A stretch of DNA of 64,000 nt from Apteryx mantelli (Eukaryota > Chordata > Aves > Apterygiformes > Apterygidae), in the NCBI RefSeq assembly GCF_036417845.1, contig NC_089978.1:36138682-36202681 (forward strand), read 5' to 3'. The notes beneath the pieces are model-generated. The model made no database searches, was not told where the DNA came from, and saw only the letters and a list, made by a program, of their open reading frames with translations. This document shows, in pieces, positions 13,601 to 22,950 of this stretch. The stretch's first letter is position 1. Every line of letters begins with the position of its first letter. A program made the translations under genes and the position numbers.

Positions 13601-16600
13601 AGTTGGACCAGCTGCAAGACAGAATCCTTTCTGAAATAGCATAGCTACAAAGAAGGAAGTAATTACTACATATATGGTTATCAGCAGTGCAAGGTCTACA
13701 TGCATCTGAGTACTTGTGTTAACCTGAATGGCAGCATATGGCTTCTCAGAAGTCACCCACTGCACCTCTGCATTCAAGTTAAGAACTTCTGTATATCAAT
13801 GGGACACAGGCTACTTCATCACTTAAGTTAACTCTGAAGTATTCCATAAGCAGCATCACAATTTTAGGTCAGCCAAAAACAGTAATTTCCTTTAGCTTGG
13901 TGGTTCAAAGTAAAGAGTTGCCAGGCCACTTGTGAAGTGTGGGTGCAATGTGCTATTGTGTTGATCATAAACAGTAACAGCACTTGCACCTGTAGCATGC
14001 TTAACAGTAATGCTTAGTTCTGCTGTCACCATAAAAAAAAAAAAGAGCCAAGTCATGTGTGTGAATCCTTGCTCACCAGGAGACAATACAGTTGAGAATT
14101 AAAAAGAAATGCAAACAAATAAAATTAAGTTTACCTTTACATGGAGTTACTGATGGAGATGGTAGACTTGGAGTAGATGTGGTTGGAGAATTCAGCTTTT
14201 CATCACTGAAGCTGAAACTATTTCTGTAGAGTGAATCTGCACCTGCAGGAAAAAATTACATTACAAATTAGACTACCTATAATTAATACCTACTGCAAGT
14301 CTGCAATAGCCTTAAAGAGAAATGGGAGGTTTCTTGTACAGACAAAGTCTGTACAACTCAAATTCAGACTTCACAGCCAGAGGGACAAATCAAATCATCT
14401 ATTGTTTGAAGGAAAAGCACCTATGTTAAAAAGCAAGCCATCCTAGGACCGATACTTACCTCCTGGTAAGGAAAGTGTCAGCTTTCCCCACAGTCAGCAT
14501 CAATTGGGAAAAGTTACAGAAAGAGAAGTTATCCTACATCCACTAAATTTGGCCTGCCTGATGTACAATATTCTGGGAAATTTTGGTAACCTGAACGTTT
14601 TCCAAAAGCTATTACAAAAACTAAATAACGAGCTCTAGTACAGGGACAGTTCCCCAGAAACATTGTTATCATATAGACTGTAATTGCATAGTTTGCCACT
14701 GCAATGGCAGTAACAGAGCAAAAAGGAGTGTCTAGTTAAGACCAGAAATCCCTACCTGCCCAATATCATTCATTAACAACATCTTTCTCTGATGCTGCAC
14801 ATAATCTGTCCAGTTATGTCTGAATGTGGTTGTGATACTGCATTCTGCTAAATTCAGGGCTGAAAGGTCTGACTTGCTGTAGAATCAATACAATAGCTGT
14901 GACACCCAACTTATACCACCTTTAACTGATGAATAGAGAATATTCAGCATTGTCCTCACCCCTGAAAAGTAGCTCCTGAAAAGCATAAAAATCAAAAGAG
15001 GAGAAAAGAAAAACCTAACTGCTTTGCATTAATATTTCTTACCAGCACCGTACAATGCAATATGAACTCCAGCACATGCATGGACTCAAAGTAACAGATA
15101 TAACATTTCTTCCCGAAATCAGCTTATGGGCCAACTTTAAACCAAAACCACTTTTTTTAAAAGCCAAGATGCATACCCCAGTGAACAAGAAACTACTGAA
15201 AACATACTGTTTTTAAAACAATACTTCTGATTTCCATTGCACAAAAATATGAACTTCCACAAAATACAAAATATGGCTCTAGGGCAGAAAGCTCTGGGAG
15301 AAGGACACTTCAGTCCTTGCTCTCTACCAGCTGCAACAGACAAGATTTGCTCATTCACCTTCAAAAAAGGGCCCTGGAAGATTTCCATTGCCACACAAAT
15401 CCAACATCCCCTGCTAGAGGCTGATGCCAAGGATCTCATCACTACCACCCATCCTCATCCAACCCTTTCTCTTCCACTGCAATGTGAGTTTATTATTTAT
15501 TACTTATTTTGTGGCTCTGAAGTTTGTATAAACACAGGTAGCACAATCAAACTATGACTTAGTTGTTTAAAAAACCCCCGCCTCTTTAAAAGAAATCCTT
15601 TAAAAAAATCTGAGTTAGGTTACTAAGTTGATCTGCATGAGTTAGGCTAAGGCAACAGCTGCAAAATTAGAGGTTTACAACAAATATGGATGTATTTTAC
15701 TTTGGCAAAGTAATTTGTAGTTAGCACTGACCTTTGCTGTTCCAGTATATAGTTAAACCACAAAGCAAAAAAACACTGCAATACCATGTAAATATAGAAT
15801 GTTTCCATGAAATAAACAATTGAAAGGTTCTGGACGGTAATTAACTGAAGGAAGAAAGCCTCTAACTTTCCCTTTTAAAACACGCAATGGAAAAGTTCAG
15901 CCATCTGACTTTAATATTATGTTCTTTCTAATATCATCATTGATCAGGATATAGTTTTAAGCAGCACTCATGGCTAACTTTGCTCCTATTAGAGTCAGTG
16001 CAATTTTTACTGCAATTTTCAGTGAGGAAAGTTCTAGAGAAATTGCATCCCTCAAGCTTTTCAGAGGGGAGCCTTAAAATTCCATTAAAATGTCTCTGCA
16101 GATCATGAATTCATCACAAACAGTTCAACACTTAATGAACAGACTGCACAACTCATTCCCATAGCCTATTTGATTAAAAAAGAAATCAGGAATTTCTAAT
16201 GCCATCAGTAAACAGAAGCATTTATGGTATAAAGAGCTCATTTCACAATGCATGTGTTGCAGCCCTCAAGGATAGTGTTTATTTTGATCATAATCATGCT
16301 TACTTTGCTGCATTGTTTATAATCTTCTGCTTAGTTATCAACCATCGATTCCAATACTGACACCAAAATCACACCTTTTCCCTATCTAAGCTTCTGGGCT
16401 TAATGTTTTAAAAGATTTCAAATCACATAATTACTAGTTACAAGGAAGTGATCTAGGAAGCCTGAAATTCAGACATACAAGCATACTTTCTCATTATAGG
16501 CAAAACTTAGTATACTGCTCCCCCATCACGCTACTTGCAAGGCAGTGTTTCTAATACCAATCTTCCCCTTTAATAATGCTTCCTTTTATAGAGGAAAGCA

Positions 16601-19600
16601 TAAGGGAGACAAACAGGTATTATGGAGGTGCAAGAACAGGAAATCTTACAAAAGGCAAGCATCTCTTTTCCTTAAATTGAAATACCTGGAAAGCAACCTA
16701 TGTACCCAAAACTTCTGGGTTTTCATCCCCTTGAATGTATCAAACATTTCATAAAACGTGTTATTCCTTAGATTTCATAAAACATTATTTCTCCATACAA
16801 GGCTTGTTTCATTTTTTCATTATACTATATTGCTTTCTTGTTGTTAGAGACAGGTCATCAGAAATCTGAGGCAGCAATCCACTTAAAATGCTCTTCATCA
16901 TATAAAATTAGGATTTATTGTTAAGATCAAAGGTCCATCTACTCAGCGCTCTGTCTCTGATAGCAACTCATAGCAGATGCCCATAGAAGGGTTTAAGAGT
17001 GGTGCAGGAACATACTGATAGTTGCCAGATATACTCTACCAGTTCTAGCAATGCACAGATCAACATACTTAAGGCAGCAGTACTCTTAGCATTTAGTCCT
17101 TGATGAATTTTTTCCATGACTACCTAGTTGCTTTGACAATGTAAACTTAACATCCACAATACCTTAAGGCAATACTTTTTACAGTTGAACTATACAACAT
17201 GTGAAGAAATATCTCCTTGTATTTGTTTGAAATCTGCTAGTTTAATTTGATGTTCTCATACTGTGAGAGAGAGCAAATAGTCCTTCCTACTTCATTTTCC
17301 TAAGACCACTTTGGATGTTTTGGAAGACTAGATTGTCCCCACTGAAGTAATCTCTTTTCTAGGCTGACAGTCCTAGCCTGTTTAGTCATCTGGAAACCAT
17401 TTTACATCTTCAATCATTTGTATTGTCTTCTGCATCTTTTCCACTTATGTACTGCAAGACTGCAAATGTATACTGGCTTTTCAGAATGACTGCAGCAGTA
17501 CTAGTGGCCAATGTGTCATCTTTAGATAGTAGAGGCATTAGCACAGCCACACGCATACTTCCATGGCATGTAACTACAATTGCTTGTATTACACCAGGCA
17601 TTGGGTGTTAACAGGAAGCAATTCAGCTCCTTAGTAAATCTGCACCTGCTCAGTTTTGAAATTAAAGCATTAAAAGAGTTCTACAGGCACTGAGGGCCTT
17701 TTGATGTGTTTGAAAGTCAGGAGGCATTGTCTCAAAGCATTTACACACTCCTAAAAGTTACTATGAAGATACACTGCAGGCTACATCAGTGCAAGAACTG
17801 AACTGATGTACTTATTTTCCAATGCTTTTGATACAGAGAGACTAGAAGCTGAACCTGTTTCAAGAAAATGCACCAGTAGCTAAAAGTGTAAAACACCACT
17901 GAGCACAACAGATTATGGTTTAGCTTTTAGGTGTTATTATAGCTTTGGCACAAGAAATGCTAAAGCATTTCCCTTCTCAACCTTTCATTTAGTCTAACTT
18001 TCTATTCATTATTCCAAGTCTAAACTTGGAAGACTTTTGTGCTGTTGCTATATACTATACTGGCAAAGGGCAATGACTGGGCATGCAATTTATATAAGCA
18101 AGCCTGCATTTTTCTTTGCAAGCTTATTCCAAAGCACAAGAAGCAAATAGCATCTGTAAAAGTTCATGTTTTTCAATATAGCTGCATCTGCACTAAAGGC
18201 TTTTGACAATACAACACTATTACAAATCACACTATCACATCCAACATATGCCATAGCTAGCAAGAACTTATAAAAGTATCTCTTAACTTAGATGTTTCAG
18301 CATAAATAATGATCTGAAGTATGAAGCTGTTATACTTTGATTCTGTTGAATACATCAAGTTGAAGTGTAATTAGCATTAATTTGGATAGTTCAGCAACTC
18401 AAGAGCATCTATTATTGGAGTGAATTACCTATTGCATCACGATTTCCAGCACTGACCCAATCAGCTGTTGTGTTTAATACAACACTTGTGGGCCAAGTAC
18501 TAAGATCGTCTATCTGCACATGCTAGCATTTTTATTATCGTAAGGGCTATGGTCCAGTGTCGTATGTACAATACTTAACCACAGCCAAGGAAGACTTTGG
18601 CCAAAGATCATTTAGTCTAATCAGACAAGGTGCAGGAGAACCAAGTATTATTGTGCTCATTTTCCAAAGAAGTATCTTTGAATTATATTTTTTTTCCCCC
18701 TAAGAGGCTGAAATGAATAATAAGAACTTCAATTAGTACTTTTGGTGCTAGCTCCCTCAAGAGGAGCTTTTAAGGTAAAAGCAATATCTACAGGATTAAC
18801 TGTATTGATAAAGATATTTTGTAAATACTTCTGTTTTCTAAATTAAATGGCCTCATCCTCATTGCACAAGCCTCAGGAGGAGAAAGGCTTTCTTTACCCT
18901 ACTACAAAACAGCATTGTTCAGATACAGCCAATGCTAGTAGTTTTTGGAGAAAGTTAAATTTAAAACTTGTTAATGTGCCCTGAAACAAATGACTGCAAC
19001 AGTTTAAGATGCTACTGCCCAATCTTACAATCCCACACTAGACTCAAAGATATCACTGCAGGAGTGGCAGAACAATAGATATTCCTAACTGGTGTGGAGT
19101 GGCTGAAGGTCAGGCAGATTAGATTACTCAGCCAACAAGAAAAGATAGTACTAAAATATAGTGGTCTGAACAGTTCTGTAAATACATAACAAAGCACAGC
19201 TGGAATCACCTGTACCACTAGATAGCAGGATTTTGTAAAGATGGAAAGAGTCTTTGTGAATGAGAGTAAAATTCCAGCTGTTCGCAGATAATATTGTTGG
19301 AATTTCTTCTGCTGTTAGAGATTTGTGTTTAACAACTTGCTCTCTCAGCCTACTTTCTCTTTGATCCTGTGGTGATGTTTAACCTAAGTGTTTCCATGGG
19401 AACAGAGGGGTCAGGAATTCAGCAGTCCACCTTCAAAGGACAGAGACCAAGGAAAGGTAGACCAAGGGAAAGAAAAACTTCAGCTTGAACAGAAAGAGCC
19501 TAGACAAGTAGAAAACTCCTTGTGTCTATTCTTAGACTAGACATAGCGAGTCCGTAGCTAGGTTACATCAGACATTTCAGCTTGTTTTATAAAAGGGCCT

Positions 19601-22539
19601 CTTCATAAAAGTCTGCAACTCCTCTCCAATCCTACTATAATTCCAAATTAAGAAGCTTTCTGCACTGAATGATGTCTTTGGGAGAAGGGTTCTGCTGGGT
19701 CTTTGAGAAAAGTGTAAAGTTTCTAGTGAAAATATTCAGGGAAGTAGACATTTGCTCATTTAAAATAAAACTGACAGTGCTAGAAGTTCATTCTGACTTC
19801 AGATTTTTTCAAATTAAACTGGAGTTTAAACTAGCCTAAGTGAATTTACTTCATAAGAAAATCAGGTTAGCTAATTTTCTATTTTCTTTCCCTCAATCAT
19901 ATCCTCATATGCTTGGCACAGTTGAATTCCAGTAGACCACTTCTGGACACTGGCATAAACTGGACTAGGAGATGCACTAGAAGACAGTGATTTCTTCATC
20001 AGAACCACCCTTCACATTGATGCATCATTAAACGAGGAACCCCAACATAGGTTGGAACCTGGAAGCTTGGCAAGTTCCTAAAACATGGTCTTTGAAGACT
20101 TTACTCAAAGCCTTTAAATCCTGTCTACCTCTATTAATGTATTCAGTCTAAATCAGTTCAGATGTGACAGATTTTTGTTTTCCAGGTCTTCCTGAAGATC
20201 TCATCTGCCATTTTGCATGAGCATGCTGTTCCTTACTAAGCCTTCTGCTCTGTAAGAGAACACCTTCATTTTCCTCAAAAGACCCTTCCTATCAGTTCTA
20301 ATTTAGCAATTTTAAGCACTGTTAAAGATTAAGTTTTCTGAACCACAGCACATATGCTAAGTGACTGCAGGCAGGCTTCAACCACACAAGAGGAATGAAT
20401 TCTTGATGCTGTTTTGTTTTCTCATGTTTTGCCAACAGTAGAGTATTTCACTAGACAGAGGATCTTGAAACTATCTATTTTTGGTAAGAGTATGCTAGAG
20501 GTTAATATATTAGAATATTGGAGACTACACAAAAAATTGTAACACTAGGGCTCTGCTATTGTAGTTAATGATAGACTTGAATTTAAGGGCTGCTCATATA
20601 ATTCATCAGCTTGAGTCAGTAAAGGCAGGCCTCATCATACATACCCCCAGCCACCCAAAAGGCTAGTGTGTAATCTAAATCAGGTGTTTGTTTCTAGACT
20701 TCCCTCCACAGGGAGAGAGACTTGCAAAGAGTGATTCATCCACTCTAAGAAACAGATGTATCAGCCTCAGGAGGCATCTATATACATCCGCAGACTACAG
20801 AAAAAAGCCAAAGTTGTAGTCAGGCTAGATGTCAGAGTCTGGGGCAGTTAACATTAAGTGAGATGAATCCTACCCTTGATGATGATGATGTTATAAAGTG
20901 CTCTGATACTAGGGAGAAGCAATAGGGATAGCTTCACCACTAGGAAGACTAAGTTACTAATGTTTTAATGTTAGGTCCACAAAACTGCATAATAAGTCAC
21001 TGAATTGATAAACAAAGAGGCACAGCAGAAATTAAAGGAGCAATTTTATGATAAATAACAAACTCAGAAAGCTTAAGTTTTGTAAAGCTACCTATATAGA
21101 AAGCTTTTAGTTTAGGAACTAAGATATATTTGCATTTATTTGATTTTTAGAATTTCTGGCAAAGTAGCCATTGATCCTATTGCTTCCAAGGAGGTCAGCA
21201 GTTTTCTCAGTCTCACTCTTTGCAATAGGAAAGATGTATTCTCTCACTGACTAGCAAGAATAAGAGAGGCAAAACTTAAAAAGAAAAGAAAAAAGTACCT
21301 GATCAAAAATTCAGTTCATTTTACATCTCCTGTTCAAAGCTGCCTTGATATCAGTTACCTACTTTTCTTGCTCCAAGTTCCCCATGCACTGTTTATATAC
21401 ACATAGTATATGCTGATGTAAATTATTTTTACAATGACAACCTGCAAGCAGTGAAGACACCTCCACCAATTAAAATGAACAGCTGATTTAATTTCAGTCA
21501 GTTCTTCAAAGTACTTCAGCTCACTCATTCAACTGATATTTAGGCTAGTAAAATAATAAAGTATCCCTGAGGGTCTCCCTTCTAAGAGAGATCTTTTCCT
21601 AAAAAGGCAGGATACTTCAATATCTTCCCAGCCAGCTGGTACTTTGACCTTCTTTGTACCAAGTTTTTCAGCCTTACCTACTGTAAGGAAACCAGAGATA
21701 AAGAACGGGTCTGATGTGCAGCAAAACTCTCCTTTTCCTCACTGTCTCTCTTCAACCCTGAGAATCCAGACAGGAAACAAAATCCCCAACGGACTTTTGT
21801 CCTTGACCTCTTCAATAGGGTCCAACAGAGACAGGGTGCAACCGATGCCTCAGACCTCCACAGGGACAAACCCAGCAGGGTCGGACTTCGCATTCTCGAT
21901 ACTTTTAACCCCAAAAGTAAACTGTGTTTCTAAAGCGCGTTTTGTTTCGTTTTTCCCCCATGCACCCCTGCTCTCTCTCTCTCAGGGAGGGGGGTACCTA
22001 GTTCAACACACACTTTTGATTTTCCCCGGTCTGTCAGAGGGCAGGGACCCGGGGGGGCCGGTGCCTGCTTGCTCCGCGCCGGGCGGGCGGCAGGTGCGCC
22101 GCGGCCACATCGCGGGCAGGGCGAGGGCAAGCGGCACGCTCACACACATTCACACACTCACTCTCGGAGTCGCTGAGGCCGCTGCCGTCGCTGACGCTGG
22201 CGCTGCTCCGCCGCTTCATGCGCTCCAGGTGCTCGCCGTAGTGGAAGCGGCGCCGGGCGGGCGGGCACGAGAAGTCCTCCAGGACGGCGTCGAACTCCCC
22301 CAGCGCCTCCGCCAGCTCCCCGCCGTCCTCCAGCAGCGCTGCCGGGCACCGCGGAGCCCGCTCAGCGCCGCCCGCCCCGGCCCGGCAGGGCGCCCCGGCC
22401 CCACGGCAGCCCCCCGCCGCCGCCGCCTCCGCCCCGGCCCCCGCGCCCGCCTCAGCCCGCCGCGCCGCGGCGCCCCCCAGCGGCCGGGCGGCGCGCACCC
22501 ACCTTCCCCCGCCGCCCGCGACGCCTGAGGCGACTTCAT
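10678..22539 (-). CDS. RGCC: RGCC, regulator of cell cycle (RGC32), complete, 5 coding exons
   Basis: Small cytoplasmic and nuclear regulator known in mammals as a p53- and complement-responsive protein that binds CDK1 and affects cell-cycle entry, fibrosis and angiogenesis. The coding exons are 22503-22539, 22162-22338, 14135-14242, 12562-12624 and 10678-10685. All joins are GT-AG and in phase, giving 393 bp, or 130 residues plus TGA (human about 137). Family hallmarks are visible: an acidic N-terminal segment with [10 protein letters not shown], then [16 protein letters not shown] (residues about 48-63), a Ser/Asp run [22 protein letters not shown], a Thr-Pro site (VTP, Thr about 104) matching the mammalian CDK1 target position, and the C-terminal [18 protein letters not shown]. 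The N-terminal alanine tract of human RGCC is mostly absent, which accounts for the shorter length. Transcription runs leftward from a CpG-island promoter. The gene lies downstream of, and in the same direction as, NAA16. Identity is near certain. Exon structure is read from sequence and function is known from the family. Confidence 0.95.
10686..12561 (-). other. RGCC intron 4, nothing further recognised
   Basis: 1.9 kb of AT-rich unique-looking sequence between the last two exons. No repeat family or further exon was recognised. Confidence 0.6.
12562..12624 (-). CDS. RGCC: RGCC coding exon 4
   Basis: 63 bp between acceptor TTCTTTGCAG and a perfect GTAAGT donor. It encodes (A)[20 protein letters not shown], the C-terminal helix conserved across RGCC proteins. 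Confidence 0.95.
12625..14134 (-). other. RGCC intron 3, nothing further recognised
   Basis: 1.5 kb of AT-rich sequence with short T-runs (for example near 13343). A short TA-rich microsatellite-like stretch lies near 12980-13015. No exon or repeat family was recognised. Confidence 0.6.
14135..14242 (-). CDS. RGCC: RGCC coding exon 3
   Basis: 108 bp between a CTGCAG acceptor and a GTAAAC donor. It encodes [20 protein letters not shown], then a Ser/Thr/Pro-rich stretch ending SVTPCK. The Thr-Pro corresponds in position to the CDK1-phosphorylated Thr of mammalian RGCC. The residue after the proline is Cys here, where human has Gln. Both splice phases match the flanking exons. Confidence 0.95.
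15960..16055. repeat. Possible ancient amniote repeat scrap
   Basis: Contains CTCCTATTAGAGTCAGTGCA, an A/T stretch, then TTTCAGTGAGGA. This resembles the 'cccattgaagtcaatgg ... gacttcagtggga' pattern found in old CR1-L3/MIR-like repeats of reptiles and birds. The match is from memory and strongly diverged. Confidence 0.3.
16915..17560 (-). mobile_element. Ancient CR1/L3-type LINE 3' fragment
   Basis: On the plus strand the order is: a 'ggtccatctactcag' start, 'tctgtctctgatagcaactcatagcagatgcc', a 'gaagaaatatctccttgtatttgtttgaaatctgct' block, 'ttctaggctgacagtcctagcctgttt', 'tcatctggaaaccattttaca' and 'tcttctgcatcttttcc'. This is the same order as the reverse complement of the 3' end of old amniote CR1-L3-like elements, so the element points left. 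It is heavily diverged, with no open reading frame, and lies in RGCC intron 2. The family name is from memory of the pattern and the subfamily is uncertain. Confidence 0.6.
22162..22338 (-). CDS. RGCC: RGCC coding exon 2 (core of the protein)
   Basis: 177 bp, from acceptor GCCCGGCAG to donor GTGAGT. It encodes [18 protein letters not shown] through [15 protein letters not shown] to SDSE and one base of the next Ser codon. This is the most conserved part of RGCC, with a basic RMKRR followed by a serine-rich stretch. It sits inside the CpG island. Confidence 0.95.
22339..22502 (-). other. RGCC intron 1, very short and GC-rich
   Basis: 164 bp, GTGGGT...GCCCGGCAG, nearly all G and C. There is no clear polypyrimidine tract beyond a short C-rich stretch. 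Its existence is supported because the conserved MKSP start and the conserved EFDAVLEDF region lie in different frames and join in phase only through this intron. Confidence 0.8.
22503..22539 (-). CDS. RGCC: RGCC coding exon 1
   Basis: Twelve codons plus one base, starting [12 protein letters not shown]. The ATG follows GCCGCC, a strong Kozak context. The exon ends GGGGAAG before the donor GTGGGT (22497-22502). The MK-S/P-P start resembles the mammalian start. This ATG is out of frame with the next exon in the genomic sequence, so the 164-bp intron is needed to join them. The phase 1 end (G) plus the next exon's CG makes an Ala codon. Confidence 0.88.
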
Positions 22540-22628
22540 GGCGGCGGGCCGCGGCGCCAGGCGCAGGGCTGCCCCGCCGCCGCCCGTGCCTCCCGCCGCC
22601 AGCATCAGCCGCCCGGCCCCGCCGCCGC

Positions 22629-22669
22629 CTCTTATAGCCCGCCCGGGCTGGGGGCTGAGGCGGGCGGGG
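22629..22669 (-). promoter_or_regulatory. RGCC core promoter: TATA-like box and GC box
   Basis: On the minus strand CTATAAGAG (TATA at about 22629-22636) lies about 90 bases before the ATG, which predicts transcription starting near 22604 and a 5'UTR of about 65 nt. A GC box (GGGCGGGG on plus, 22662-22669) lies just upstream. A TATA-like box inside a CpG island suits an inducible gene, which fits RGCC biology. The TSS is inferred from spacing only. Confidence 0.6.
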
Positions 22670-22710
22670 AGGAGGCGGAGGCGGCAGCCGCGGCCCGCCC
22701 TGCCCGGCGC

Positions 22711-22736
22711 GGCCCCGGCCCCGGCCCCGGCCCCGG
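22711..22736. repeat. GGCCCC hexanucleotide array (GGGGCC on the RGCC strand)
   Basis: Four perfect GGCCCC units plus a partial fifth, about 105-130 bp upstream of the predicted RGCC start. The minus strand carries four G4 runs at 6-base spacing, a textbook G-quadruplex pattern. Confidence 0.85.
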
Positions 22737-22801
22737 CGCAGGTGCGCGCCGCCACAGCGCGGCCCCGGCCGCCCCGAAGGCCGGGAGCCCGCGGCCGCGG
22801 T

Positions 22802-22813
22802 GGGGGGGGGGGG
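22802..22813 (+). repeat. G12 homopolymer in the CpG island
   Basis: Twelve consecutive G on the plus strand, flanked by CCGCGGT and CCGGGAG, upstream of the RGCC promoter. Such runs are prone to length errors in assembly and can form G-quadruplexes. Confidence 0.85.
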
Positions 22814-22950
22814 CCGGGAGAGGCCGCGGGGAGCCCGGAGAAGGGCCTGCCCTGTCCCCCGCCCCGCGGGGAGCTGTGGGGAGTGGGCCGCCGCCACGGG
22901 GGTCGCCGGACCCCTGCTGCCCTCCGGAGCTGGGAAGCCCCTTGCCCGTG

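Larger units (their letters stand above)
14243..22161 (-). other. RGCC intron 2, 7.9 kb
   Basis: The largest RGCC intron. It contains an ancient CR1-type LINE tail (16915-17560) and a possible older repeat scrap (about 15960-16055). The end nearest exon 2 (22030-22161) is still CpG island. No further coding exon was recognised. Confidence 0.7.
22030..22950. promoter_or_regulatory. CpG island at the RGCC promoter
   Basis: An abrupt change from AT-rich flanks to about 0.9 kb of very GC-rich, CpG-dense sequence. It covers the RGCC promoter, exons 1 and 2, intron 1 and the start of intron 2. It is the only CpG island in the window. The long open frames crossing it on both strands arise from the lack of stop codons in GC-rich DNA. 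Limits are judged by eye. Confidence 0.9.
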
